Below, one piece after another: positions 28,918-37,486 of a DNA stretch of 64,000 nt. The DNA is taken from NCBI GenBank assembly GCA_963784195.1, contig CAWARA010000020.1, positions 62,001-126,000 on the forward strand. The letters are read 5' to 3'. Each line of letters starts with the position of its first letter. Position 1 is the stretch's first letter. Source of the DNA: CAVQAH01 sp963784195 (lineage in GTDB: Bacteria; Acidobacteriota; Vicinamibacteria; Vicinamibacterales; 2-12-FULL-66-21). The notes under the pieces are model-generated. The model made no database searches, was not told the DNA's origin, and worked only from the letters and a program-made list of their open reading frames with translations. The position numbers and the translations under genes are program-made.

Positions 28918-30479
28918 GGCGCGTGTGGTGCGCGCTCGCGGCCTTTGCGCTGACGGCACAGGCCGTTCACATCGCTGCACACCATCAACCCCCCATCCCG
29001 CTGGCCCGGAACGCCGCACCACTTCACGGAGAGGAAGAGCTCGGGCGAGTCTACGACTCGATCCTCGAAGCGCGGTTCGATCAGGTCGACGCGGAGCTGC
29101 GCCGGGCTTGTGGACCGGCGCCGGCAGTGGCCTGTGACCTCCTTGCAGCGACCGCCCTCTGGTGGCGCATCCTGCTCGACCCTGAGAGTCGCGAACTCGA
29201 CGACGAATTCTCCGCCGCCGCCGAGCGCGCCATTCGGACGAGCGAGGAGTGGACGAGGCGGTCGCCGGACGACGCGGAGGCCTGGTTCTATCTGGGGGGC
29301 GCCTACGCGGCGCGAGTGCAGTGGCGCGTGCTGCGGGGCGCCAAGCTCGCGGCGGCGCGTGACGGCAAGCGCATCAAGGAGGCGCTCGAGCACGCCACCG
29401 AGCTCGCGCCCGACCTCGAGGATGCATACTTTGGCATCGGCCTCTATCAGTACTACGCTGACGTAGCGCCGGCCGCCGCCAAGTTCCTCCGTTTTCTGTT
29501 GCTCCTGCCGGGTGGCGATCGCGAGGCGGGTCTCACACAGATGCTGCGCGCGCGAAACCGCGGACGGCTCATCCGCGGTGAAGCGGACTATCAGCTTCAT
29601 GTCATCTATCTCTGGTACGAGGAGTCGGCCGATCGAGCGCTCGAGCTCCTCCGCGGTCTGGAGAAGGAGTACCCGACCAATCCGCTCTTTCCTATGAGCA
29701 TCGCCGAGATTCAGGACACGTATCTCCACGACACGACGGCCAGCCTGGCGACCTGGCGGACGATCCTCGACATGGCGCGCGATCGGCGCGTGAATGCGGC
29801 CGGGCTCGCTGAAGTACGCGCGCGGCTCGGTCTTGCCAAGCAGCTGGAGGCGCTGCACCAGACCGATAGGGCGATCGAACAACTCCAGACCGTCGTTGCC
29901 GCCAAACCCGACGCGCCGTTCTCATCGCTGTCGTTTGCCTACCTCCGACTGGGTCAGGCGCACGATCGCATGGGGAATCGCACCCACGCCATGAACGCTT
30001 ACCGCGGCGCCGCCGCGACAGCCCCGCGCGATGGGCTCTACAACATCGCGGAGGAGTCTGCCCGCCGGCTGAAGAACGTGCCTGATCCGAAAAAGAGCGA
30101 AGCCTACCGGCTCTCGCTCGAGGGCTTGCGCAAGCTGGAAAAGGAAGACCTGACCGGCGCACGCCAGGCGCTCGAGCGATCGGTGTCCCTCAATCCACGC
30201 GATCCGGTGACGCGCTACCGCTACGGACGCCTCATGCAGGCACGCCGGGAGGACGTGGGGGCGCTGCAACAGTTCGAGCTGACGGTCTCCGAGGCTGACG
30301 ACTGTCCGCCGCCAGTGCTGGCGACTGCGTATCTGGAGGGCGCTCGTCTCTACGAGCGCAGTGGACATCGCGATCGCGCCCTCTCGTGGTATCGCATCGC
30401 GTCCACGCTCTTCGGCGCGGCGCAGGAAACGCGCGCCGCGGCCTCGCGCGCGCTCGAGCGACTGCAGAAACAGCGATGA
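28914..30479 (+). CDS. Secreted tetratricopeptide-repeat protein
   Basis: A 521-residue protein with a short hydrophobic N-terminus (VWCALAAFALTAQAVHIA), probably a signal peptide, then a mostly helical array. TPR-like repeats include AEAWFYLGGAYAARVQW, LRLGQAHDRMGNRTHAMNAYRGA (split here), and ARQALERSVSLNPRDPVTRYRYG. No catalytic motif is seen. It overlaps ddl, which suggests a role near cell-wall synthesis, but that is inference. The product may be a scaffold. The 3' end runs into a GATC-rich tract. Confidence 0.8.
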   Translation: MRRVWCALAAFALTAQAVHIAAHHQPPIPLARNAAPLHGEEELGRVYDSILEARFDQVDAELRRACGPAPAVACDLLAATALWWRILLDPESRELDDEFSAAAERAIRTSEEWTRRSPDDAEAWFYLGGAYAARVQWRVLRGAKLAAARDGKRIKEALEHATELAPDLEDAYFGIGLYQYYADVAPAAAKFLRFLLLLPGGDREAGLTQMLRARNRGRLIRGEADYQLHVIYLWYEESADRALELLRGLEKEYPTNPLFPMSIAEIQDTYLHDTTASLATWRTILDMARDRRVNAAGLAEVRARLGLAKQLEALHQTDRAIEQLQTVVAAKPDAPFSSLSFAYLRLGQAHDRMGNRTHAMNAYRGAAATAPRDGLYNIAEESARRLKNVPDPKKSEAYRLSLEGLRKLEKEDLTGARQALERSVSLNPRDPVTRYRYGRLMQARREDVGALQQFELTVSEADDCPPPVLATAYLEGARLYERSGHRDRALSWYRIASTLFGAAQETRAAASRALERLQKQR

Positions 30480-30560
30480 CGATCATGCGATCGCCCATGC
30501 GATCGATGACGATCGAGCGCGATTGAGAGCGATCGACGCGATCGCGATCGCATCGTGACG
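30480..30560. repeat. GCGATCG-rich tract with seven GATC sites
   Basis: GATC occurs at 30481, 30489, 30501, 30511, 30531, 30540 and 30546, seven in 69 bp, embedded in repeated GCGATCG and ATGACGATC words. It lies between the TPR gene and the micropeptide promoter. A Dam-type methylase is encoded at 62281. Confidence 0.7.
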
Positions 30561-30591
30561 TCTATTGCTTCGTCACCGAGCGGCCGACAAG

Positions 30592-30609
30592 AAAACTGTG
30601 TGCAGTTTT
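30592..30609. promoter_or_regulatory. AAAACTG palindrome upstream of the micropeptide promoter
   Basis: AAAACTG (30592-30598), TGTG and CAGTTTT (30603-30609) form a perfect inverted repeat, with a further GCAGTTT at 30622-30628. It sits 24 nt before the -35. It could be an operator, or a weak terminator (T-run after it). Confidence 0.4.
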
Positions 30610-30632
30610 TTGACTTTTGCTGCAGTTTGTGC

Positions 30633-30662
30633 TTGACAGTTAATTTTTCTCATCCATAATCT
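30633..30662 (+). promoter_or_regulatory. Sigma70 promoter of the first micropeptide gene
   Basis: A perfect TTGACA at 30633-30638 is followed by CATAAT at 30655-30660 (16-nt spacer) or TAATCT at 30657-30662 (18-nt). The region is strikingly AT-rich for this genome. The leader to the ATG is about 85-90 nt. Confidence 0.75.
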
Positions 30663-30754
30663 ACATCTTGTATGAGGGTGGACCGCTCAGCCCACCTGTT
30701 GTAACCCTCGGTAACCGGTAACCAAGCTGAGCTGCCACATTCCAAGGAGGAATA

Positions 30755-30808
30755 ATGGCGAAGAAGACTGCGAAGGGCGGCAAGAAAAAGGGCGGGAAGA
30801 AGCGCTAG
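30755..30808 (+). CDS. 17-residue Lys/Gly-rich micropeptide, copy 1
   Basis: Encodes MAKKTAKGGKKKGGKKR: eight Lys, one Arg, no acidic residue, two KGGK-type motifs. The start has AAGGAGG 4 nt upstream of the ATG, close to ideal. A consensus-like promoter lies upstream and a strong terminator 20 nt downstream, so the gene is a self-contained transcription unit. A second copy at 31009 encodes the identical peptide with six synonymous codon changes and a different stop codon, which is strong evidence of real, constrained coding. The composition recalls histone tails and Lys-rich nucleic-acid-binding tails. A role in binding DNA, RNA, ribosomes or membranes is inference. I do not recognise a named family. 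Confidence 0.85.
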   Translation: MAKKTAKGGKKKGGKKR

Positions 30809-30827
30809 ATCGGCCGCCTACCGGTCC

Positions 30828-30860
30828 GGGGGTGTCGAGAGATGACACCCCCACTTTTTT
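30828..30860 (+). terminator. Intrinsic terminator of micropeptide copy 1
   Basis: A perfect 9-bp stem GGGGGTGTC/GACACCCCC with a 7-nt loop, then CACTTTTTT. It is 19 nt past the TAG. Confidence 0.9.
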
Positions 30861-30870
30861 GGTTGCTCAC

Positions 30871-30892
30871 CTCCCGCCGTCGCGGGAGTTTT
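30871..30892 (+). terminator. Second hairpin with T-run between the micropeptide genes
   Basis: CTCCCGC, CGTC loop and GCGGGAG followed by TTTT. It comes 10 nt after the first terminator. It may back up termination or act as an attenuator for copy 2. Confidence 0.6.
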
Positions 30893-31008
30893 GCAAAGAG
30901 GCGAGGGCGCTGACAGAAGCGGGCTGGCGTGCCGGTGAGGCATCGGTGCTGCAACTGCAGTAGAGCCCATCGCAACGAATCCCACGAGTGAAGGGGGGGA
31001 TAAGCGTA

Positions 31009-31062
31009 ATGGCAAAGAAGACGGCCAAGGGCGGCAAGAAAAAGGGCGGCAAGAAACGGTAA
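31009..31062 (+). CDS. 17-residue Lys/Gly-rich micropeptide, copy 2
   Basis: Encodes the same MAKKTAKGGKKKGGKKR as copy 1. Codons 2, 5, 6, 14, 16 and 17 differ silently and the stop is TAA instead of TAG, so the duplication is not recent and the protein sequence has been kept by selection. A purine-rich AAGGGGGGA lies 10 nt upstream of the ATG. Flanking sequence shows no similarity to that of copy 1. No clear promoter is visible in the 116 nt after the second hairpin, so expression may depend on readthrough or a weak promoter. A strong terminator follows. Confidence 0.83.
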   Translation: MAKKTAKGGKKKGGKKR

Positions 31063-31079
31063 GCCATCCTACCGCCAAT

Positions 31080-31110
31080 AAAAAAAGGGGGCGGCCGTCG
31101 CCCCCTTTTT
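31080..31110. terminator. Bidirectional terminator after micropeptide copy 2
   Basis: AAAAAAA, then GGGGGCG/CGCCCCC with a 5-nt loop, then TTTTT. It has A- and T-tracts on both sides and lies between convergent units. Confidence 0.9.
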
Positions 31111-31188
31111 GCTGTACGTCAGATCCTCATCACGTCCAGCTACTGATCGACTCCCGAGCACCGAGCCCAGAGCACCGACTCTCGTTCG

Positions 31189-33349
31189 TCAGTCCCACGA
31201 CTGCCCATCCCACACACGCACGCGCTCGATGACATCCCCCGGGCGTATGCGGTCGACCGCGTCCATCCCGCTCACGACGTGACCGAACACGGTATATCGG
31301 GCGTCGAGGTGCGGCTGGGGTGAATGCGTGATGAAGAACTGACTGCCTCCCGTGTCGCGCCAGTCGAGCGCCATCCCCACCGCGCCGCGAAGATACGGAC
31401 GATCGTTCAGCTCGTCGCGAATCGTGTAGCCAGGCCCGCCCTGGCCATCACCTCGCGGATCGCCATCCTGCACCACGAAGTTCGGGACGACCCGATGCAC
31501 TTCGATCCCGTTGAAGAATCCCTTCTTGACGAGCGAAATGAAATTGCGGGTAGTCTGCGGAGCGTCGAGCACGGCCAGCTCGAACTCGATGGTGCCATGT
31601 GGCGTGTCCACGAAGACGTGCGGCGAGTAGGTCGGCGACAGCAGCGAAGGATCGTCGTACGGCGTGATGGGTGTCCCTGGCGCGGGCCGAATCGTATTCT
31701 GATGGTCGCCTTGCGGATCGATCTTCGCCAGGAGCTCGGCCGCGCGGACCCGAATCGCCCAGTCCTTATCCGACAATGCCGCCTTCAGAGTCTCGCTGGC
31801 CTCCACTGGACCGTACTCGACGAGCGAGGCGAGCGCTGCGCCACGCGCGGTGTAAGCGGCGTCAGGCAATGCGGCTTTATACGCCTCGCGCAACGCGTCA
31901 GCGCCGCCCGCCGGCTTCAGCTTGCCGAGGTGTTCGGCAGCTGAGGCGCGAACGACGAAGTCGGGATCCTTGATGCGCTCCAGCAGCACCTTCTCGAGCT
32001 CAGGCGCTCGCTGTCGCGCTATCGCGTCGAGCACGCTCGGAATCACCCGCTTGTCCTCGTCGTCCAACATCACCCGCAATCGACCCAGCGCGATCTCGGC
32101 GGGCAGATCGGCAAGGATCCTCGCGAGCGCCGCCCTCACCCTCCAGCTGCGGTCCGGCTCCATGCCGGCGAGGACGAAGACGAAGCTTTCCTGATCGATC
32201 GAGGCGACGGCTTGAAGGGCCGCGATGCGCAGGGGAACCCACTGATCGGACAGGAGATTCTGGGCAGAGCTCGAGGCCCTCGCTCGATCGAATGGCGCCG
32301 AGCGCGGCGACCGCTTCGAGCCTCACATTCGCATGCGTGGCCGGATCGCCGGCAAGTCGCGAGAGCGTTGGAACAGCCTCTGTGGCGCCGAGCTGACCCA
32401 GCGCGCGAATGGCCGACACGGCCAGCTCCAGCCCCGCCTTGGCTTCCGGTGCGAGGAGGGCAACGAGCGGCTTCACTGCGCTCTGATCGCGTAGCGTTCC
32501 CAGACCTCTGGCGGCAAAGGCGCGCGTGTAGCGCCCGGGGCCGCTCAAGAGCGACTGCAGCGCCGGCGCTGCCCTCGGATCCTCGCTCCTCTGGAGCGCG
32601 TAGGCGATCGGCCACCAGGACGACACGGGACGGTCGCCGTCGAGCACCGCCGCGGCGATCGGATCGTAAGCACGGAGCCGCACCAGCGCGAACAGGCCAA
32701 GTTTGAACGCCTCAGCCTCCGGCGCCGCCGGCGCCGACTCATCGTCCGGTTGCATCGACACGACCGCAGGGGCGCGGGCATATTCGGCGACCATGGTGCC
32801 GATCGCCGTTGCAGCGCCCTTGGCGCCGATCTGCCCCAGTGCTTCAGCGGCGCGCCCGCGCACGATCGGCAGCGGGTCGGTGAGCAGCGGGACCAACGCC
32901 GCTTCCGACGATGGATCGCCGAGCAGCCCGATTGCGAAGGCTGCCGTGGATCGAACGTCCACGTCCGTGTCGGCGAGCGTCGCGACAAGCGCCTTGAGAC
33001 CCTCCGTCAGCCGCACGCGGCCCAGGGCGAGCGCAGCGCGGCGGCGAACGCGGGAATCCTGATCCTTCACCAGCACGGTCAAATCCGGCGACGACGACGG
33101 CGGCGGCGGAATGATGAGGGGCGGCCGCCCGCGCTTCTTCTCCTCAGGTGTCGGCGCGGGAGGTGGCGGTTCGGGCAGCCGGAGCAGACGCTGATCCTCC
33201 AGCTGAAACACCCACGCCATTTTCTGTTCGTAGCTGACGACAGGCGCCTTCGGCGGCGGAGGGACCGTCTTGCACGCGACCATCAGGAAAAAGGCGGGCA
33301 GCGCTACTGCGCCGCAGGCAAGCGAGAGCCATCGAGAAACTCGAGTCAT
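31189..33349 (-). CDS. Lipoprotein with HEAT repeats fused to a cyclophilin peptidyl-prolyl isomerase; frameshift near 32268
   Basis: An envelope-anchored folding factor by sequence. The N-terminus (MTRVSRWLSL, hydrophobic core, Cys near residue 24) looks like a lipoprotein signal, followed by a Pro-rich linker. The middle, about 450 residues, is a series of HEAT repeats (SRVRRRAALALGRV, VRSTAAFAIGLLGD, IVRGRAAEALGQIG). The C-terminal ~150 residues are a cyclophilin domain with FHRV-like VHRVVPNFVVQDGD, GGSQFFIT and YTVFGHV. The frame breaks near 32268, where an extra C in a CCC run separates the two parts (32000-33475 and 31189-32163). Corrected length is about 720 residues. It follows menC on the same strand. 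Confidence 0.82.
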
Positions 33350-33374
33350 CCAGGTGTTCACCCCTGTTGCTGGT

Positions 33375-34485
33375 TCACGCGCGCAGCTCGGCGCGTTCCT
33401 GCGTCGCCGCGGCCACGCGATCGGACACGATGTGCACGCCGATTCCGGCACCACCGGGGACCGCGATGGTTCCATCCGGGGCGACGGTGATCTCAGGATC
33501 GATCAGATCCGGCGCGAAATATCTCCGGCTCGCGGCGACGTCACCCGGCAACGAAAAGTTCGGCAGCGTCGACAGGTGAATGTTGTGCGCCCGCCCGATC
33601 CCGCTCTCGAGCATGCCGCCGTGCCAGACCGGAATTTCGTGCCTGGCAGCCAGATCGTGCAAGCGAATCGACTCGCGATGCCCGCCGACCCGGCCCGGCT
33701 TGATGTTGATGATCCGGCAGGCGCCTGCCTCGATCGCGTCCTGGGCGGCGTGCACCGTGTGGATCGATTCGTCCAGGCAGATGGCTGTCTGCAGCCGCTG
33801 CTGCAATCGCGCGTGGTCCCTGATGTCGTCGTAGTCGAGCGGCTGCTCGATCATCATCAGCCCGAACGCATCGAGCTCGGCCAGATGGTCCGCATCTTTC
33901 AGGGAATAGGCCGCGTTGGCGTCGACCATCAGCGGAATGTCGCCGAACCGCTGACGCACGCGTCCGGCGGCCTCGACGTCCCATCCGGGCTTGACCTTGA
34001 TTTTGATACGCCGGTAGCCAGCGGCGAGCTCGATCTCGATGCGCTCGAGCAGCTCGTCGAAGGTGTCCTGGATGCCGATGGACACGCCGGACTCGATCCG
34101 CTCGCGGGTGCCGCCCAGCAGCTTCGCCAGCGGCACGTTCTGCTGCCTGCGCATGCAGATCCCAGGCTGCCATTTCCAGCGCCGCCTTGGCCATGTTGTG
34201 GCCGCGAATCACGGCGAGCGCGTCGAACACCTCGCTGGGATGCGTGAAGGTACGGCCGAGCACGAGCGGCGCGATGTAGTCATGCAGGATGTGCCATGAC
34301 GTGCGCGTCGTTTCGGAACTGTAGTACGGATGGTCGTCCGCGACACACTCTCCCACGCCGGTCGCACCGTCGCCATCGATCGTGACCAGCACGAACGCCC
34401 GGTCGTGAATCCGTCCAAAACTCGTTTCGAAATGCCGGACCAGTGGCAGGCGGAGCAGACGCAGCTCCATACGCTCGATTCGCAC
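33375..34485 (-). CDS. menC: o-Succinylbenzoate synthase / N-succinylamino acid racemase-like enolase; frameshift near 34150
   Basis: Enolase-superfamily enzyme. The N-terminal capping domain is in 33541-34485 (RMELRLLRLPLVRHFETSFG, GECVADDHPYYSSET). The barrel is in 33375-34154 with KIKVKPGWD (catalytic Lys pair), VDANAAYS, MIEQPL, CLDESI (metal Asp/Glu ligands) and IINIKPGRVGG (second Lys). One base off near 34150 joins them into about 369 residues. The N-terminal motifs match the MenC subfamily that includes the promiscuous racemase, so OSB synthesis for menaquinone or N-succinylamino-acid racemisation are both possible. No other men gene is in the window. The likely GTG start at 34485 has a weak -10-like hexamer 6 nt upstream. 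Confidence 0.8.
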
Positions 34486-34553
34486 GGGACAATGCTATCG
34501 CAATCAGACGGGCCACACGCCGGGTGAATACAGGGCGCGCTGCACGGGACTGC

Positions 34554-34559
34554 TATACT
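34554..34559 (+). promoter_or_regulatory. -10 box placed for a leaderless deoxynucleoside kinase transcript
   Basis: TATACT ends 7 nt before the TTG start at 34567. There is no Shine-Dalgarno and no good -35. Confidence 0.45.
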
Positions 34560-34566
34560 TCGCACC

Positions 34567-35203
34567 TTGGACTTCCGCTACATCGCCATCGAGGGACCAG
34601 CGGGGGTCGGCAAGTCGCTGCTCGCAGATCGGCTGGGCGCACGGCTCGACGCGACAGTCGTGCTGGACGACACCGACAACCCGTTTCTCGCCGACTTCCT
34701 TGTCAGGACGGCCGGGGGCGGCGTTTCAGACGCAGCTGTTCTACACGCTCCAGCGTCATCGGCAGCAGACATCGCTCCGGCAGTCGGATCTCTTCAGCCA
34801 GCTGACGATCTGCGACTACCTCTTCGAGCGCGACAAGATCTACGCGTATCTGAATCTCGACGACAACGAGCTCTTTATCTATCAGCGCCTGTACGAGCTG
34901 CTGACACCGGAACTCCCCTCGCCCGATCTCGTGATCTACCTGCAGACGCCGACCGACATGCTGCGCAAGCGCCAGCGCGAACGCACCCGCACGCAGGAAG
35001 ATGCCCCGCCGGTCGACGACCGTTACGTCAAGGAGATCAACGAGGCGTACACCCACTTCTTCTTTCACTACAGCGCCACGCCCCTCCTGGTGATCGAAAC
35101 TTCACAGTTTGACCTGACGTGGGGCGAAGATGCGCTGGCCGATCTCGAGCGCCAGATCAGGACGATGGGCAAGGGGACCAGGTATTACGTACCACGGAAG
35201 TGA
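34567..35203 (+). CDS. Deoxynucleoside kinase (dGK/dAK type); frameshift near 34712
   Basis: Phosphorylates deoxynucleosides in the salvage pathway. The start (TTG 34567) gives FRYIAIEGPAGVGKSLLADRL with the P-loop GPAGVGKS. After the break near 34712 the second frame (34700-35203) continues RPGAAFQTQLFYTLQRH, YLFERDKIYAYLNL (the D/ERx catalytic region is LFERDK) and LVIYLQTPTDMLRKRQRER, the LID segment, split here by family position. Correcting one base yields about 211 residues, normal for the family. The accD promoter begins right after its stop. The substrate (dG/dA versus dC/T) cannot be fixed. Confidence 0.86.
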
Positions 35204-35205
35204 CC

Positions 35206-35211
35206 TATAAT
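35206..35211 (+). promoter_or_regulatory. -10 box just before accD
   Basis: A perfect TATAAT ends 9 nt before the accD ATG and begins 3 nt after the preceding stop. There is no Shine-Dalgarno in between, so accD is probably leaderless or nearly so. Confidence 0.5.
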
Positions 35212-35220
35212 TCTGGTTGA

Positions 35221-36117
35221 ATGGCCTGGTTCAAGAAGGTCCGAAAGCCCATCGAGCCCCCTGACAAGCAGAGTCGAGTGCCCGAGGGCATGTGGGTCAA
35301 GTGTCCTTCCTGCGGCCAAATCATCTACAACAAGGACCTGGTCGTCAGCCTGAGCGTCTGCACCAAGTGCGGCCATCACTTCCGGCTGTCGGCGAGCGAC
35401 CGTCTCAAGAGCCTCTTCGACGGCGAGTGGGAAGAGCACGATCGCGGCCTCACCTCCACGGACCCGCTGCGCTTCACTGACACCAAACCGTATCGGAAGC
35501 GACTCGAGAGCAGCATTGCCGCAACCGGCCTGAAAGATGCGGTCATCACCGCTTCAGGGGATATCGCCGGCATCCACTCGTATGTCGCGGCGATGGAGTA
35601 CGGGTTCATCGGCGGCAGCATGGGCGTGGTCGTCGGCGAGAAGATCACGCGCGCGATCGAGCGCGCGATCGACGGCCGTGCGCCGGTGATCATCGTGTCG
35701 TGCTCGGGTGGCGCGCGGATGATGGAGGGGACGCTCTCGCTGATGCAGATGGCGAAGATCAGCGGCGCGCTCGCGCGGCTGGATCGCGCGCGGCTTCCCT
35801 ACGTGTCCGTCCTGACCGACCCGACGACCGGCGGCGTCACCGCCAGTTTCGCCATGCTCGGGGACCTCAACATCGCCGAACCGAAGGCGCTCATCGGCTT
35901 TGCCGGTCCGCGCGTCATCGAGCAGACAATCCGCCAGAAGCTCCCAGAAGGCTTCCAGCGCAGCGAGTTCCTGCTCGAACACGGCATGCTCGACATGGTG
36001 CTCGATCGCCGCGAGATGAAGGACGTCATCGCCCGGTTCCTCAGATTCGGCGCCCCGCCGAAGCGCGAGGCCGTTCCCGTCGACCAACCCGTCCTCGCCG
36101 AATCCACGACGCTGTAG
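35221..36117 (+). CDS. accD: Acetyl-CoA carboxylase carboxyltransferase subunit beta
   Basis: Beta subunit of the carboxyltransferase that makes malonyl-CoA for fatty-acid synthesis. The 298-residue protein has the N-terminal zinc ribbon C28-C31 and C47-C50 (CPSC, CTKC). The crotonase-like core contains GGSMGVVVGEKITRA, CSGGARMMEG, and LTDPTTGGVTASFA. No accA is in the window. folC follows after 2 nt, the common accD-folC pairing. Confidence 0.97.
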   Translation: MAWFKKVRKPIEPPDKQSRVPEGMWVKCPSCGQIIYNKDLVVSLSVCTKCGHHFRLSASDRLKSLFDGEWEEHDRGLTSTDPLRFTDTKPYRKRLESSIAATGLKDAVITASGDIAGIHSYVAAMEYGFIGGSMGVVVGEKITRAIERAIDGRAPVIIVSCSGGARMMEGTLSLMQMAKISGALARLDRARLPYVSVLTDPTTGGVTASFAMLGDLNIAEPKALIGFAGPRVIEQTIRQKLPEGFQRSEFLLEHGMLDMVLDRREMKDVIARFLRFGAPPKREAVPVDQPVLAESTTL

Positions 36118-36119
36118 GC

Positions 36120-37398
36120 GTGGATCCTCTAGATTTCCTGCTCGGCCTCGAACGTCTCGGGATGAAGTTCGGCCTCGAGAACATGACGAGGCTGTGCGCC
36201 GCGCTCGGCAATCCGGAACGGTCGTTCAAGTCGGTCATCATCGCGGGCACCAACGGCAAGGGATCGGTTTCGGCGATGGTCAGTGCCGCGTTGCGGGCGG
36301 CCGGACATCGGACGGGGCGATACACGTCGCCGCACCTCGAACGGCTCGAGGAGCGATTCGTGATCGACGAGGAGGAGGTCACGACGGAAGGCCTCAGATC
36401 GGCAGCCACTGTGGTGCAGGCGGCGGTGGAGACGCTCATGTCGTCGGGCAGCCTCGAGACCCACCCGACCTTCTTCGAGTGCGCGACCGCTATCGCGTTC
36501 GAGCTGTTCCGCCGTGCAGAAATCGAACTCGCCGTGCTCGAGGTCGGGCTCGGCGGCCGGCTCGATGCCACGAACGTCGTCATGCCGCTGGCCGCGGCGA
36601 TCACGTCGATCGGGCTCGATCACGAGGCGCAGCTCGGCGGAACGCTGGCGTCGGTGGCACGCGAGAAGGCGGGGGTCATCAAATCGGGGATTCCCGTCGT
36701 GTGCGGACCATTGCCGCCGGAGGCGGACCGCGTGATTGAGGACACGTGCCGTGAGCGCAGTGCGCGGATGATCCGCACGCTCGATCGCGTGACGGCCATT
36801 GTCGATGTGAGCGATCGCAGCACCGTCGTGACCCTCGACACACCGCATCACCGGCTCGAACGGGTGACCCTCGCCCTGAACGGGCGTCATCAGGTGTTCA
36901 ACGCGGCGACGTCGGTCACGCTGCTCGAAGAACTGGACGCGATGGGCATCGAGGTGGATGGTGGCGCGCTCGTCGCCGGGCTGACAGCCACGAAGTGGCC
37001 GGGACGCCTGGAACAGTTTCGATGGGGCACGTCAGAGGTGCTGCTCGATGCCGCCCATAACCCCGCCGGTACGGCAGCGCTTGCTGCCCATCTTCGGGAG
37101 ATCGGCTGGTCCGATGCGACGCTGGTCTTCGGCGCGATGCGCGACAAGGATCTCGGGGGCATGCTGGCGCCGTTCGGCCCCGTAGTCCAACGTCTGATTT
37201 GCACCACCGCTCCGGGCGCTCGTGCCGCGTCAGCGTCTGAGCTGGCCACCGTCGCACAGCGCGATTCCTGGCTGCCCGACGCCACTCGCGATCGATGTGC
37301 CGGAGGAAGCTCTTCGCCTCGCATGTGCTGATGCGGCTCACGTTGTGGTCGCCGGCTCCATCTTTCTCATCGGCCCCCTGCGTGGTATTCTCCGTTGA
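36120..37398 (+). CDS. folC: Folylpolyglutamate synthase / dihydrofolate synthase; frameshift near 37280
   Basis: Mur-ligase-type ATPase that adds glutamate to folates (and to dihydropteroate). GTG 36120 (VDPLDFLLGLERLG) is 2 nt after accD. The P-loop GTNGKGS is at residues 43-49, with RTGRYTSPHLERLEERF following, then VLEVGLGGRLDATNV and the C-terminal domain beginning LDAAHNPAGT. The open frame ends out of register at 37331. Shifting one base near 37280 continues AIDVPEEALRLACADAAHV to GSIFLIGPLRGIL and stops at 37398, matching the family C-terminus. Corrected length is about 425 residues. Confidence 0.92.
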
Positions 37399-37486
37399 TT
37401 CCGGCGGAGTGCCTGCCTTCGGAATCGTGAAAACAAAAGCCTGGGAGCAGACCCGGCCGCACCTGATTGCCGGTCGTCTCAGGCGT

